This document shows, piece after piece, positions 26,882 through 37,500 of a DNA stretch of 64,000 nucleotides. The notes beneath the pieces were generated by a model. It saw only the letters and a list, made by a program, of their open reading frames with translations. It searched no databases and had not been told where the DNA came from. The first letter of the stretch is position 1, and every line of letters starts with the position of its first letter. The translations under genes were made by a program, and so were the position numbers. The stretch comes from an uncultured Pseudoalteromonas sp. (lineage in GTDB: Bacteria; Pseudomonadota; Gammaproteobacteria; Enterobacterales; Alteromonadaceae): assembly GCA_947493455.1 (NCBI GenBank), contig CANLRB010000001.1, positions 124,001 through 188,000 of the forward strand, written 5' to 3'.

Positions 26882-29800
26882 TTATTTGCGACGTCTTAGC
26901 ACGAGCGGCAGTGCCAATAACATCCACCAAACTGAACCACCTGACGATGACTTTTTAGGTGGCGCCGGCGGCTCAGGTTGCGCATCATCATTAACTATAG
27001 TCACAACTGCTTGCCCACCATCTTGTACAAGATAATCACTAACAAGATTCACGTTGAACGATTTGTTTTCTGCATAAACTGTATTATCGATAACATTGAG
27101 CGTATAGGTGTGTTCCACTTCACCTATTTCAAAACGAGCCGACACATCTAATGCTTCAAAGTCAGTGCCAGCAATTGCTGAACCACTTGCCGTCGACAAC
27201 GTGTAATCAATCACATCGTCCATACCGCCAACACGAGTTACTGTAATTTCAATCGATTGACCATTTTCAGAAACTGAAAGCGACGATGCTGCCAGCGAGA
27301 CTTCACCACGCACATCATTGTCAAGCAGTGAAAAGGTCACTTGCGACGCATCATCATTCACTTGCGTGCCACTAATTGTCACTGTGATTTCTTTATCACC
27401 GTCAACCAAGCGATCGTCGAGTAACTTAACCGTCACCTCTTTTGAAAGTTCGCCTGCTGAAAACTTAAGTGAACTTACACCCAGCGTTTCATAGTCTTGT
27501 CCTAAGATTGCATCACTTGTTGATAGAGCGATGTTCACACTTGATTCAGCACCATCATCATAATTACGTTTCACCGTAATTACTGCGTCACTCGTTCCTT
27601 CTTGGAAAGTTTTACTCACCATCGCAACACTAAATTTTGCCGGCTCAACTGTTGGCTTTTCATCGAAGAACTCAAGATATGCATCAAGCGTCATCGCTCT
27701 TTCTGTGGTTGGAATTTCAGCAAAAGCACCCGATGATGCAATTACTTTACTGTCACCAACAAGGCTCACTACTGAATTATAGAACTGAGCAGTTTCAACA
27801 AACCACAACGGTGACACATTGGTCGCGCCTTCGATAGCCGCAAGTTCAATATATAAATAGTAGTTGTTAGACGTTTCATGTTGATAATTGATACCAAATA
27901 CAGGTGAATTTTCAGCACCAGTAATACGCGATTGGTCTTGGTTCCAGCCAAACGTGGTATTGATACCAAATTCGCCAAATTGTGCATTTAGACTATCGCC
28001 ATGCCAATACCAATCTTTGTTTTCGTAGTAAACATGGCCCCCTAAATCGACATAACGTTTAATACGAGCAAATTGATCATCCGTTAGCGTGTGTGCGGTG
28101 CCTTCGACAAACATAACCGGTACAACATCTGGTGTAACTAAAGGCACGTCAGATACTTGCAGTGCCGGCTTGCTATAAATTTCTAATCCCGAAGTCAGCG
28201 ACGAATTTGAATTTGCAAAGTTAACAACCATTAGACTTGGCTCTGCAATTTTAAGCGCGCTCACTTGCATAAAGTTCTTAACATTACTTTGTGTATACGC
28301 TTCAGCACTAATCAACACACTACCATCGCTGATATTCGCCAAATTTAGCTCTGTGGTATAAGGCGCCTCTGTATCTTCGGCAACCAAATCACCATTGATA
28401 TAAAATTTGACCGAGGAAATTGCATCTGTTGACACAACATCAGCGGTAATTTGTTGGCTATCGCTCACTAGCGCGTTCGACTCAACGCCTGTTAAGGTGA
28501 TTTCAGGTAACTCAGCAATCGCCGCTGTCAAGTTTATCGCAGCTTCATTTTGCGTAATGTTTTTAATTTCAACGCCAGATGACTTATTGTCATAACTGCG
28601 TGAATCAGGTGTTGATACGGTTGTCAGCGATTGCCCTGGCTGATAATAATCATTGGCATCAACGCCTAAGCCTTGTTCAATTTGCTCAAGACCATCTGCT
28701 TCCATCAATTTAATTAGCTTGTGGCTGGTATAACTATTATTTTGTACAAAGCCGCTTTCCGTTGCTGTAGCGTCAACATGCCAAATTAATACGCCATCAT
28801 TTATCAGGTTTGCATCATTGCCTTGACGGTCACGGTTTTGTACCACAAAGTATTCACTTAACCCTTTATCTAATGTCAGTTCTGGCATAATAATCAATGC
28901 ATCTTTACTTTGGCTTGATGGATTCAGAGTAAGCTCTTGTGAACCGCTGCCGACTACTGTCGGTGTAATCCAGCCAAGCATAAACTTAGAAAAAGAGCCA
29001 TGATCACCCCAATTACTATGCATCATATCAATTTGACCCGCACCACCTACAGGGCCCACATTCGGATCGTAATCATAAAAATCAGGAAGTCCTAAACCGT
29101 GTCCCGTTTCATGAATAATTGTCAACGGATCGAAATCATCAACCGCATTATTTGCGCTCAACCATTGCCATGAAAATGCAGCGAGCTCTTTGCCCGATAA
29201 GGTAAACTCCGGCTCATAAAACGAGCTTTGCCAGCCCCACCAAAGACTTGCCCACTCGCCAATTTCACCTGTCCATACGACTGAGAAGTAATCAATATAG
29301 CCGTCACCATCGTTATCGTACTGGGTAAAGTCATGACCTTGTTCTTCATAGTGTTTAAGCGCTTCTTTTATTACATCACGCGCTTCGGTAATGGTTGAAC
29401 GATCGTATGACGTGGTATACCAACCAATAATGTCGCCGGTTATATTTAGCTGATCATACGACGAACGCTTATAGAAACTCGTTAAGCTTTCTGTCGGGAA
29501 ACGACTCGCATCGCCTGTACCGTAAATATGGTTATATATCACATCACTCGACTGATGATCAGGCGCCGGTGCATCTGGAAAATCAAGTAACAGGGTAAAT
29601 GTTTTAACATCACCTTTTGACGGCATGCCACGGTGACCTGGAATAATACTTAAACGATCGTCCGCTTTATGAACATGGCCTAGTTGCTTTGCAATATACT
29701 GTTGCGATTTTTGTGCAAGCGCTGGCGATAATTGATGATTGGCAAGCTTTTGCGCGTTTGCCATGTGTTTTGTTAAGGTGCCTTCTTTTTTGTAGCGCTC

Positions 29801-29890
29801 TAGCTGCGCTGCCGTCGGCGGCTGAAGTGCAATAGCTGAAAATGACGTGACGACGAAACAAACAGCTAAAGACAGTATTCTATTTCCCAT
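26882..29890 (-). CDS. M6 family metalloprotease with Calx-beta domains and GlyGly-CTERM anchor
   Basis: A 1002-residue secreted zinc protease of the M6 (immune inhibitor A-like) family. A signal peptide (MGNRILSLAVCFVVTSFSAIA) is followed by a propeptide, the catalytic domain with HETGHGLGLPDFYDYD (H260) and the downstream GGAGQIDMMHSNWGDHG met-turn-like region. A bacterial Ig-like segment (about 480-550) and a ThuA-like or unknown region follow, then two Calx-beta domains (about 760-860 and 865-970). The end has SSSGGS, a hydrophobic helix and RRRK, the GlyGly-CTERM signal cut by rhombosortase. The ATG at 29890 has TAGGAG before it; an upstream GTG gives an unlikely Cys-rich extension. It likely degrades external proteins for nutrition. 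Confidence 0.9.
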   Translation of the reverse strand: MGNRILSLAVCFVVTSFSAIALQPPTAAQLERYKKEGTLTKHMANAQKLANHQLSPALAQKSQQYIAKQLGHVHKADDRLSIIPGHRGMPSKGDVKTFTLLLDFPDAPAPDHQSSDVIYNHIYGTGDASRFPTESLTSFYKRSSYDQLNITGDIIGWYTTSYDRSTITEARDVIKEALKHYEEQGHDFTQYDNDGDGYIDYFSVVWTGEIGEWASLWWGWQSSFYEPEFTLSGKELAAFSWQWLSANNAVDDFDPLTIIHETGHGLGLPDFYDYDPNVGPVGGAGQIDMMHSNWGDHGSFSKFMLGWITPTVVGSGSQELTLNPSSQSKDALIIMPELTLDKGLSEYFVVQNRDRQGNDANLINDGVLIWHVDATATESGFVQNNSYTSHKLIKLMEADGLEQIEQGLGVDANDYYQPGQSLTTVSTPDSRSYDNKSSGVEIKNITQNEAAINLTAAIAELPEITLTGVESNALVSDSQQITADVVSTDAISSVKFYINGDLVAEDTEAPYTTELNLANISDGSVLISAEAYTQSNVKNFMQVSALKIAEPSLMVVNFANSNSSLTSGLEIYSKPALQVSDVPLVTPDVVPVMFVEGTAHTLTDDQFARIKRYVDLGGHVYYENKDWYWHGDSLNAQFGEFGINTTFGWNQDQSRITGAENSPVFGINYQHETSNNYYLYIELAAIEGATNVSPLWFVETAQFYNSVVSLVGDSKVIASSGAFAEIPTTERAMTLDAYLEFFDEKPTVEPAKFSVAMVSKTFQEGTSDAVITVKRNYDDGAESSVNIALSTSDAILGQDYETLGVSSLKFSAGELSKEVTVKLLDDRLVDGDKEITVTISGTQVNDDASQVTFSLLDNDVRGEVSLAASSLSVSENGQSIEITVTRVGGMDDVIDYTLSTASGSAIAGTDFEALDVSARFEIGEVEHTYTLNVIDNTVYAENKSFNVNLVSDYLVQDGGQAVVTIVNDDAQPEPPAPPKKSSSGGSVWWMLLALPLVLRRRK

Positions 29891-30053
29891 AACTCCTACC
29901 CTGTCTACAGATTTGGAACAACATGGTTTCACGTTAACGCATCATTTTCAAATAGCTGTGTGATTAATTGTAAACAAAACATCAGCTATTCGTTGCCATT
30001 ATGCAATAAACACTTTAATTTAAAGCTATTTACCTGAGTTAGAACATTTGATT

Positions 30054-30728
30054 ATGAATAATGTAATACTTGTCGGATACATAACAGTTCCCGAAAGTGA
30101 ACTTGAAGAAGTTAAAAAGGCACTGCCAACTCATATTGCAAATACGCACAATGAGCCTGGCTGTATTGAATTCAATGTCATTCAGCATGTTACCGAACCA
30201 AATCGTTTTGACGTCTTTGAACAATTTACTAATGAAGTGGCTTTCGCAAAACATCAACGTAATGTCGAGAACTCAACATGGGATGCCCTTACCAAAAATG
30301 TTAAACGCCACTATACCAAACTAAAGTTAAGTGATTTAATTGGCGGCTGTCACTGTGGTAAAATACGTTATCAATTAACGGCATACCCATTTGATGGTGA
30401 CTTTTGCCATTGCCGTGATTGTCAAAAAATTACCGGCGCCCCAACCAGTGCTTGGATGGACATAAAAAAATCACAGCTAAATTGGCAGCAAGGCGAACCC
30501 ACTGAGTACGCCTCATCACAGGCGATTCGCCGCGGCTTTTGTGCTTCATGTGGTTCAACACTGAGTTATCGAAGTATCGAACACGACAACTATATTTCAC
30601 TCGCAATTACCACGCTCGATAATCCCAATTTAATGAGTCCAAATTATCATATTTATGGCGAACAACAGGTATCTTGGTTGCAATTAACCGATTCATGCAA
30701 GAAATACCCACGACAACGCATAGTTTAA
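30054..30728 (+). CDS. Fusion of an ABM monooxygenase-like domain and a GFA zinc domain
   Basis: A 224-residue protein of two domains. Residues 1-90 look like an antibiotic-biosynthesis-monooxygenase (ABM) fold (VILVGYITVPESELEEVKKAL, HNEPGCIEFNVIQH, FDVFEQFTNEVAFAKHQ). Residues 97-224 are a GFA (glutathione-dependent formaldehyde-activating, CENP-V-like) domain with zinc cysteines in GGCHCGKIRY, FCHCRDCQ and GFCASCGS. GFA proteins bind zinc and some act on glutathione adducts. The ATG at 30054 is preferred over a TTG six bases upstream. These domains usually occur as separate proteins, so the fusion suggests linked handling of a small oxidised or quinone-like compound. No specific substrate can be given. 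Confidence 0.85.
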   Translation: MNNVILVGYITVPESELEEVKKALPTHIANTHNEPGCIEFNVIQHVTEPNRFDVFEQFTNEVAFAKHQRNVENSTWDALTKNVKRHYTKLKLSDLIGGCHCGKIRYQLTAYPFDGDFCHCRDCQKITGAPTSAWMDIKKSQLNWQQGEPTEYASSQAIRRGFCASCGSTLSYRSIEHDNYISLAITTLDNPNLMSPNYHIYGEQQVSWLQLTDSCKKYPRQRIV

Positions 30729-30970
30729 AGGTCAATAACTGCAAAATTGGAAACAAAAAACAGTCAAAGCGATGGGTTAGGCTACTGAGCGAAGAGGAAA
30801 AATGACAAGCTTGCTCCTGCTATAGCGAATACAAGAAATATAACGATGCGCGATACATCGCAATTGCAGAACCCGCAGTTTAACAATAAAAGGGTAAATT
30901 CAAACCATTTTAAAAGAAATAACGACTAACCGGAATGGATATAATTTAAATAAAGATACGGGCCCTATAA

Positions 30971-31954
30971 ATGAATAAAATTTTTTTTTACGTTGCACTA
31001 TTACTGCTCAGTGCAACCAATCACGCCGCAACGCTCAAACAATCGATTACTGACCTTGCAACGAGTCACAACTTTAATGGCAGTATTCTAGTGGCTAAAA
31101 AGGGGGAGATAGTGCTCCACCAGCACATTGGTTATGCAGATAACGAAAAAAAAGTAAAACTCAATCAGGCCCATCAATTTAGCTCTGGTTCCATTGGTAA
31201 AGAGTTTACAACTGTCTCGATAATGCAACTAGTCGAACAAGGTAAACTCAACTATTCTGATTTAGTCGCTCAATTCGTACCAGAATTACCAAAATCGCAT
31301 CACAATATTTCCATTTTACATATTTTAAATCACACATCAGGGCTAAACCGCATTAAGTGGCACCATGGCATCACCACAGCCGACGCCCTCGCCCAGCTCA
31401 AAACCACAGAACTAGCTTTCTCCCCTGGCACAAGGTATTTGTACTCAAATTTGAATGTCTTACTGCGCGCAATTGTCGTAGAAAAAATCACGCAACAGCC
31501 CTATGATGAGTACCTAACAAAAACGATTTTTCAACCGCTTGGCATGACAACAGCTAAGCTCATCACGTCGGCAAATAAAGCGCAAAAGACTATCGTGTCA
31601 GGCGATTACCCAACCTATTTAAACGGTATTACAATTTACTTAAGCGCACTTGATTTGCTCAAATTTGAACAGGCACTCTGGCGCGGCGATTTAATAAAAA
31701 CCGAACATATAAAACGGTATTTACCAGGCGATACTTGGTCAGGAAAAGACAATAGAGCCCAGTTTGATTTTGGTATTTACTACGCCAGCGATAAAACGCG
31801 GCTTACAGCGTGGCAACATGACGGCTCTAACCCAAGCCATCACGCCTTGAAATATCACCATTTTGAAAAACAACTCGCCATCATTTTACTTTCAAGTGAC
31901 GGTAATAAAAGTACTCTATTTAAATTAAAAGACACAATCATCGACGAGCTCTAA
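30971..31954 (+). CDS. Serine hydrolase of the beta-lactamase class C / DD-peptidase family
   Basis: A 327-residue exported protein (signal peptide to about ATNHAA, residue 20) of the PF00144 beta-lactamase/esterase family. The SxxK motif is SIGK (S74, K77) and the YxN motif is YSN (Y158-N160). Near the C-terminus HDGS may replace the usual KTG/HxG motif. Length is at the short end for the family. Members are esterases, peptidases or beta-lactamases, and sequence alone does not decide between them; resistance should not be assumed. There is no clear Shine-Dalgarno before the ATG. The 242 bp before it shows no other gene. It ends 3 bp from the convergent CPBP gene. Confidence 0.83.
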   Translation: MNKIFFYVALLLLSATNHAATLKQSITDLATSHNFNGSILVAKKGEIVLHQHIGYADNEKKVKLNQAHQFSSGSIGKEFTTVSIMQLVEQGKLNYSDLVAQFVPELPKSHHNISILHILNHTSGLNRIKWHHGITTADALAQLKTTELAFSPGTRYLYSNLNVLLRAIVVEKITQQPYDEYLTKTIFQPLGMTTAKLITSANKAQKTIVSGDYPTYLNGITIYLSALDLLKFEQALWRGDLIKTEHIKRYLPGDTWSGKDNRAQFDFGIYYASDKTRLTAWQHDGSNPSHHALKYHHFEKQLAIILLSSDGNKSTLFKLKDTIIDEL

Positions 31955-31957
31955 AGC

Positions 31958-32602
31958 CTATAGGGTTTGGCTTAAGTCTAAATACTGGCCAAGCCCTAAA
32001 CTAAACAACCAAATCCCCCAAACACTGTGCTCTATCACACAGGCAATGGTCGAGCGTGACTTAACATACGTGTATGAAAATATGAGTCCACCAATAAAAG
32101 ATAAGGCAACCGCCCAGATATTGGCGTAAATAATATGGGCAAATGCGAAGATAAACGCACTCACCAATATTCGTAATGTTTTACTCGGCATCACTTTTTT
32201 ATAACGGTGAAAAAAGTAAGTTCGAAAAATAAGCTCTTGCGGCCAAGCAGAAAGTAACGGGTAAACAAAAAGCAATAATAACCATGAATCGAACTCATAC
32301 AAGGGCAATGAAAACAGTTCCCCTTGCACAAATACGATGTATATCGCGGACGTTAAAGTTGCACCTATTACAAATGTAATAGGACTGCGCCAAAGTAAAC
32401 GATGCAAATTGGCGGTATTGGTCAATCTAAAGCGTTTAAATGAACTATCGGTATAGATAATCAAAAAACACCCTAATGCCGCAATACCCAAAATAGCTAA
32501 TAACCAAGGTGCAAGAGTCACCCGATAAGCAAACACTATCATCGGTAAACAAATAAAGAGTGCGATAAATTCAACCCAAATACGATGCTTTTTTGCAATC
32601 AT
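31958..32602 (-). CDS. CPBP family intramembrane metalloprotease homologue
   Basis: A 214-residue integral membrane protein with about six helices, of the CPBP/Abi family (CAAX-protease-like, PF02517). Motif 1 reads PQELIFRTYFFHRY, motif 2 is FAFAHIIYANIWA and motif 3 IEHSVWG, where a histidine is expected. In the usual EExxxR motif the first Glu is replaced by Gln. The second Glu, the Arg and the histidines are kept. Members cleave or mature membrane proteins or peptides, or act in self-immunity to bacteriocins. The Shine-Dalgarno is GGAG close to the ATG. It overlaps no neighbour but converges with the serine hydrolase with only 3 bp between stops. Confidence 0.82.
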   Translation of the reverse strand: MIAKKHRIWVEFIALFICLPMIVFAYRVTLAPWLLAILGIAALGCFLIIYTDSSFKRFRLTNTANLHRLLWRSPITFVIGATLTSAIYIVFVQGELFSLPLYEFDSWLLLLFVYPLLSAWPQELIFRTYFFHRYKKVMPSKTLRILVSAFIFAFAHIIYANIWAVALSFIGGLIFSYTYVKSRSTIACVIEHSVWGIWLFSLGLGQYLDLSQTL

Positions 32603-32798
32603 CTTCGCTCCAGTTCATTGACCTAACTCGTAAAAGCCTCTGTCACGTTTAATTTTAGATAACTAATTAGATTTGAGGTGGATTTCAAGAATCGGAAACA
32701 AAAAGTTCACATTTGGAATCGATGTCTTGGAAAAAAGCCTTCCATAATTTAATCGTTTATTGGACTCAGTAGTAGTAAATACTCCGGTCAAACCATAT

Positions 32799-32830
32799 AA
32801 AAAAGACCAATCGAACGATTGGTCTTTTTT
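32799..32830 (-). terminator. Terminator after the choice-of-anchor-I gene
   Basis: A near-perfect palindrome, AAAAAAGACCAATCG and CGATTGGTCTTTTTT around a 2-base centre, gives a stable hairpin with a T run on either strand. It is bidirectional in form and lies 16 bp past the minus-strand stop. Confidence 0.88.
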
Positions 32831-32845
32831 ATCTTAGTGGAATAT

Positions 32846-34453
32846 TTAGTTTAGTGTTCGTCTTTTAACGGCAATCGCTAAACGGCCGTCATGCACTGAC
32901 ACACTTTGTAAATCATCTGCGTAGTCTGAAAAATCAATGCTAAACTCTTTTTGTGCAAACTCGGGGTTAGATACGTCGACCACATCCACCATCTTTGTTT
33001 GTGCATTGGTCACAAATAACTTTTTGTCCGCAGCGCTATAGTCAACGATTTCAGCCGCACCTTGGCCAAAGTCGCCTAGTTTAATGCTGGTTAACTTTGT
33101 CGCCTGACCATTTTCCGACAATGAAAAGAGTGCAAGCGTTGAACTTAATTCGCAGGCAATCGCTAAATAATCTTGATGATCTTGCGAAAATGCAACCATG
33201 CCTTCAGGAGCTAAGTCGCCCGCTTGACTCGGCAATGCCGAATAATCAATATTGTTGACATAGTCGACCATAAACGCATCTGCTGGCTGACTTATATCGT
33301 AAATGAAAAAACCACCTTGTTTTTCTAACCCGATATACGCAAACGTACGCGAACCAATTTGATGGACTGCTAATGCTTCTGGCTCAGCACCTTTTTTCAA
33401 AGTACGTGCGTCTACTCCTTCCCAAAAAAACGCTGTTTCGCCATGCATTTCATACGCGATACCGTCTTCATTTAATTCTGCGATGTCGTCCGCATCGTCG
33501 GTATCATCAACTCGCGTGTTAAACTGATCAGGCATTGTGTGTGCTAAATGTGTTTCAAAATCAGCGCCGCTATCAAAAACGCGATTGCCCGCTTCATCCC
33601 AAATCGAGAATGAACGCGTACCAGTCATATATAACGACTCATACGTACCTGACTCATTTTGTCCTAAATCTTTCAGCACGCGCAGTTTTTCCATTCCGTT
33701 ATCGGGTGCAACGACCGACGCTTGTAATTGGTCAGACAAGGTCAGTTTATTTACTTTCACTAGATCTTCATAATCGCCATACTCTCTGTCATCACCTTCA
33801 TTAGCGGTTAAAAAGTAATCTTTACCATTGATTGAAATCGATTGAATTGTATCGGGCTGATAAAGGGCAAAAATATTAGCTGGGTTTGATTCAACAGGGT
33901 CCGCAACACCATCATCAGTAATATCGATTGCCTGATTCGCAATGGCTATTTCACCGAGCCCTTTTACTTTAGTGATTTCTTGCGCTTTGATATCAACCAT
34001 CGCAATCGCATTATTTTCTTGCAGTGTTACCCACGCTATATCACCACTTTGATTAATTGCGACATATTCGGGCTCTAAATCGTACTTTGCTTGTGAATCT
34101 GGTTTGATGCGCACATTACCTTCAAGTACAACATCCTCAAAACCGAGCGTTTTTACTTGTTTAATTTTATTATTGGCTTGCAAGGTAATAATGCTAATTG
34201 ACCCGACGGGATCCGATGTATAGTCGTCACTTGGCTCCCCTTCATTGGCGACAATGAGCGTATTGTCATCGGCAAACTTCACCATATCAGGTAAATTACC
34301 GACATTCGCCGCATCGATAAACTCACCGGACGTAGTATAAATAAGAACTTGACCGCCGCCAATATCAGGGTTGACTACCTTAACATCGTTACTGTTGTTA
34401 CAACCAACAAGCGCACCTAATACTGCAAGTGATAAAAACGTTTTACGAAACAT
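32846..34453 (-). CDS. Choice-of-anchor I family lipoprotein (beta-propeller)
   Basis: A 535-residue lipoprotein (lipobox ALVGC, about residue 18 of the ATG form). The body has beta-propeller-like repeats and the conserved stretches of the choice-of-anchor I family: PDMVKFADDNTLIVANEGEP, DLEPEYVAINQSGDIAWVTL, TANEGDDREY, LTAHTMPDQFN-like segments and DLAPEGMVAFS. These proteins resemble phytase/esterase-like propellers and are commonly surface anchored; their function is poorly known, perhaps phosphate-related. An in-frame TTG nine bases upstream (34462) is an alternative start closer to AGGAA. The end at 32846 is followed by a strong terminator. Confidence 0.78.
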   Translation of the reverse strand: MFRKTFLSLAVLGALVGCNNSNDVKVVNPDIGGGQVLIYTTSGEFIDAANVGNLPDMVKFADDNTLIVANEGEPSDDYTSDPVGSISIITLQANNKIKQVKTLGFEDVVLEGNVRIKPDSQAKYDLEPEYVAINQSGDIAWVTLQENNAIAMVDIKAQEITKVKGLGEIAIANQAIDITDDGVADPVESNPANIFALYQPDTIQSISINGKDYFLTANEGDDREYGDYEDLVKVNKLTLSDQLQASVVAPDNGMEKLRVLKDLGQNESGTYESLYMTGTRSFSIWDEAGNRVFDSGADFETHLAHTMPDQFNTRVDDTDDADDIAELNEDGIAYEMHGETAFFWEGVDARTLKKGAEPEALAVHQIGSRTFAYIGLEKQGGFFIYDISQPADAFMVDYVNNIDYSALPSQAGDLAPEGMVAFSQDHQDYLAIACELSSTLALFSLSENGQATKLTSIKLGDFGQGAAEIVDYSAADKKLFVTNAQTKMVDVVDVSNPEFAQKEFSIDFSDYADDLQSVSVHDGRLAIAVKRRTLN

Positions 34454-34570
34454 ATTGCTCAATTTTCCTGTTGTTTTAATTTTGGCATTACTTTAGTGAG
34501 CAAACGTGTCTCTTTGATGACTTAACGATGGCGGGAAGATGACGCTAATATGGCGCCCGTATGACAGATT

Positions 34571-37500
34571 TTATCTACGTTTAGATTGCACTAGCTGTAA
34601 GAGCTTTTCTAACACTGTCGATATATTAATCGGTTTTGCAATGTAGTCATCCATGCCAGCGTCGATACATTTTTCGCGGTCGCCGTCCATTGCATTTGCC
34701 GTCATCGCAATTATATTAACATTTTGATGTTGTGCGCCAGCTTGCTTATTACGAATTGCTTGAGTAGTTTGCAGGCCATCCATCACTGGCATTTGCACAT
34801 CCATAAAAATAACATCGTACTCTTTGTCAGACTCGCGCAATCGCTCGAGTGCTAGTTGACCATTTTCGGCAATATCACATTCTTGATTTAACTTACCAAG
34901 TATCCCTTTCGCAACCAATTGGTTCACCTTATTGTCTTCAACTAATAGGATAGCCAGCTTTGGTAATTCAGTTGTTTCACCTTGATATACTTGTCGATTC
35001 TGCGCATTAGCTTGATTTGGCTGCGCTATTATCTCTTTTATATAATGCTGTGTGACTAATGGTGTTGCATTACGAAGCGCAGCCCCATCTTCTGCAATGA
35101 TACTCAGTGCAGCAGGCAAATTCTGTAACATAGATGACTTAGGAAAGTACCCATTGCATCCTATTTTAGCAAAGTATTTGGCATCTCCTTGAGTTTGTAA
35201 TGATGCCATCATAATCACTTTGGCATTGCTATTTTTTGGCAATGCAAAAAATTGCTTAACAAATTCATCCCCTTTCATTTGTGCAACATCAAAGTCAACA
35301 ATTGCAACATCAATCTCAATATCTTGTTGCGTTTGACAAAATACAAGTGCATCAAGGCCATTTGCAAAGCTGTAAACTGAGGCGCCAAGTCGCTTTATTT
35401 GCTCACAAAGCATCGAACGGTTAGTTTCGTTTTCATCAACCAACAGAACAGTCAGTTTTTCCAAGTCTACTTGCGGAATATTCGCTGTTATTTGCACCGC
35501 TTGGCCCACTTCAAACTGGCAAATAAATTCACTACCATGTCCGAGCTCACTATTTAACGAAACTTGCCCTGACATCCGATCACACAATTTTTTGACAATC
35601 GCCAGTCCAAGACCAGTGCCACCAAAATGTCGCGTTGTAGACGAGTCTGCTTGGCTAAAGACTTCAAAAACTTGACTATGGTTTTCAGGGGAAATGCCAA
35701 TACCTGTATCTTTAACACTCAACGTGACATGCCAATGCGCACTGCGTGGCGTTGTCCCGACTTTAACAACCACTTCACCGTCACTAGTGAACTTAATCGC
35801 ATTGGCAATCAAATTGGTCAAGACTTGTCTTATACGACCTGGATCTCCTAATACTCGCGGTTGCTGCACCTCCAGTGTATCTACAATCAGTGCGAGTCCT
35901 TTATTTTGAGCTTGAATAATAAACAACTCAGCAACCTCAGCGACTAATTTGTTTAGATTAAATGGAATGTGTTCGAGCTCGAGCTTGTCAGCATCTATTT
36001 TCGAAAAATCTAGAATATCATTTATAAGGCTCAGTAATGAGTTGGCACTATTTTGTGCGACCGACACATGATGTGCTTGTTCACTATCAAGAATCGTACG
36101 CTCAAGTAAATCAAGCATGCCAATAACGCCATTCATTGGCGTACGAATTTCATGACTCATGCTGGCTAAAAATTCGTTCTTAGCAGTTACAGCCGACTCC
36201 GCATCTGTTTTTGCTTCGGTTAAGGCAATTTCATTTTCAACGCGATCAGTGATGTCGTAATTCACCCCAATCATATTGGTAATGCGATTATCACTGCCAT
36301 ATTTATTGATTGCCGATGCTTTAATATAGCGAACTTCACCATTTGGTTTCACAATACGGAACTGAGTATCAAACTTACCACCCGAGGTTAGAGCAAGTTG
36401 TAACTCATCAATTGCACGCTGTTTGTCATCGGGATGCAACCCCTGTTCCCACACTTCGTATGCGCCAGAAAAATCATCAGGGTCAACGCCATACAAGCGA
36501 AACATCCAACGGTCCCAGTTTAGCTCACTCGTTATCACATTGTAATCCCAAATCCCGATACCTGCAGAATCCGCGGCTAACGCCATCCGCTCATTGGTAT
36601 CTTGGATTTCTATTTCAGCAAGTTTTGACGCACTAATATCAAGATGCGTACCTATCATGCGTTTAGGTTTGCCATTTTGAAACGATTCGACCACTTTACC
36701 CGTATCCAGCACCCAAACCCAATGGCCATCTTTGTGCTGCATGCGCGATTCAAAATGAAATTGCTTGGATTCATTTTGCCAATGACGTGCTAATTCCGCT
36801 TTTAAACCAACTAAATCTGAGCGGTGCACCCGAGAATACCAAGTGTCTAACGTAATTGGTTCAAGTTCTTCAAGTGAATACCCGAGTATTTCTGCCCAGC
36901 GCTCATTAAAAATCACGTTATTTGAATCAAGTTCCCAATCCCAAATACCAACCTCAGTTGAACTCATTACAAATTCTAATCGTTCATTACTTTGTGCTAA
37001 AGCATGCTGCGAACCAACTCGCTCAGTTATATCTTGAATTGAGCCAAATAGTCGCACACATTTGTCATTCTCAAACTCTGCTTCTCCCTTCGCTTCAATC
37101 CAAATTTCATTGCCATTTGCCGTCACCAGTTGCAACTCTTGTTGATACGGTTCACCAAATTCAATTGACCTTGCCACCAGCGCAGCTATTTTCTCTCGAC
37201 TTGCGCCTTCTTTGTAAAAGTTAATCGCACCATCGAGTTGAGGAATAAAACTGTCAGGCACTTCATGAATTTTTTTAGTCATTTTCGACCAATATATTTG
37301 ATTGTTGACCAGATCAACTTCCCAAGCCCCAACACGCGCTTGTTGACTCATTTGCTCCATTAGTTGTTGTTGCGATAGTAGTTGTTGTCGTTGTTTGTTA
37401 CGCAAAAACTCGTAACTTATCCAGTGGGCGATGAGCTGAATTAACTCCAAATCCGATGTATTAAATGGTTTTTCGCTTACCTCAGGACTCGAAAAGTTAA

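Noticed and set aside
30729-30970. Searched for a small gene or RNA between the ABM-GFA and serine hydrolase genes
   Set aside because: No open frame with a ribosome site and no clear hairpin or terminator was seen.
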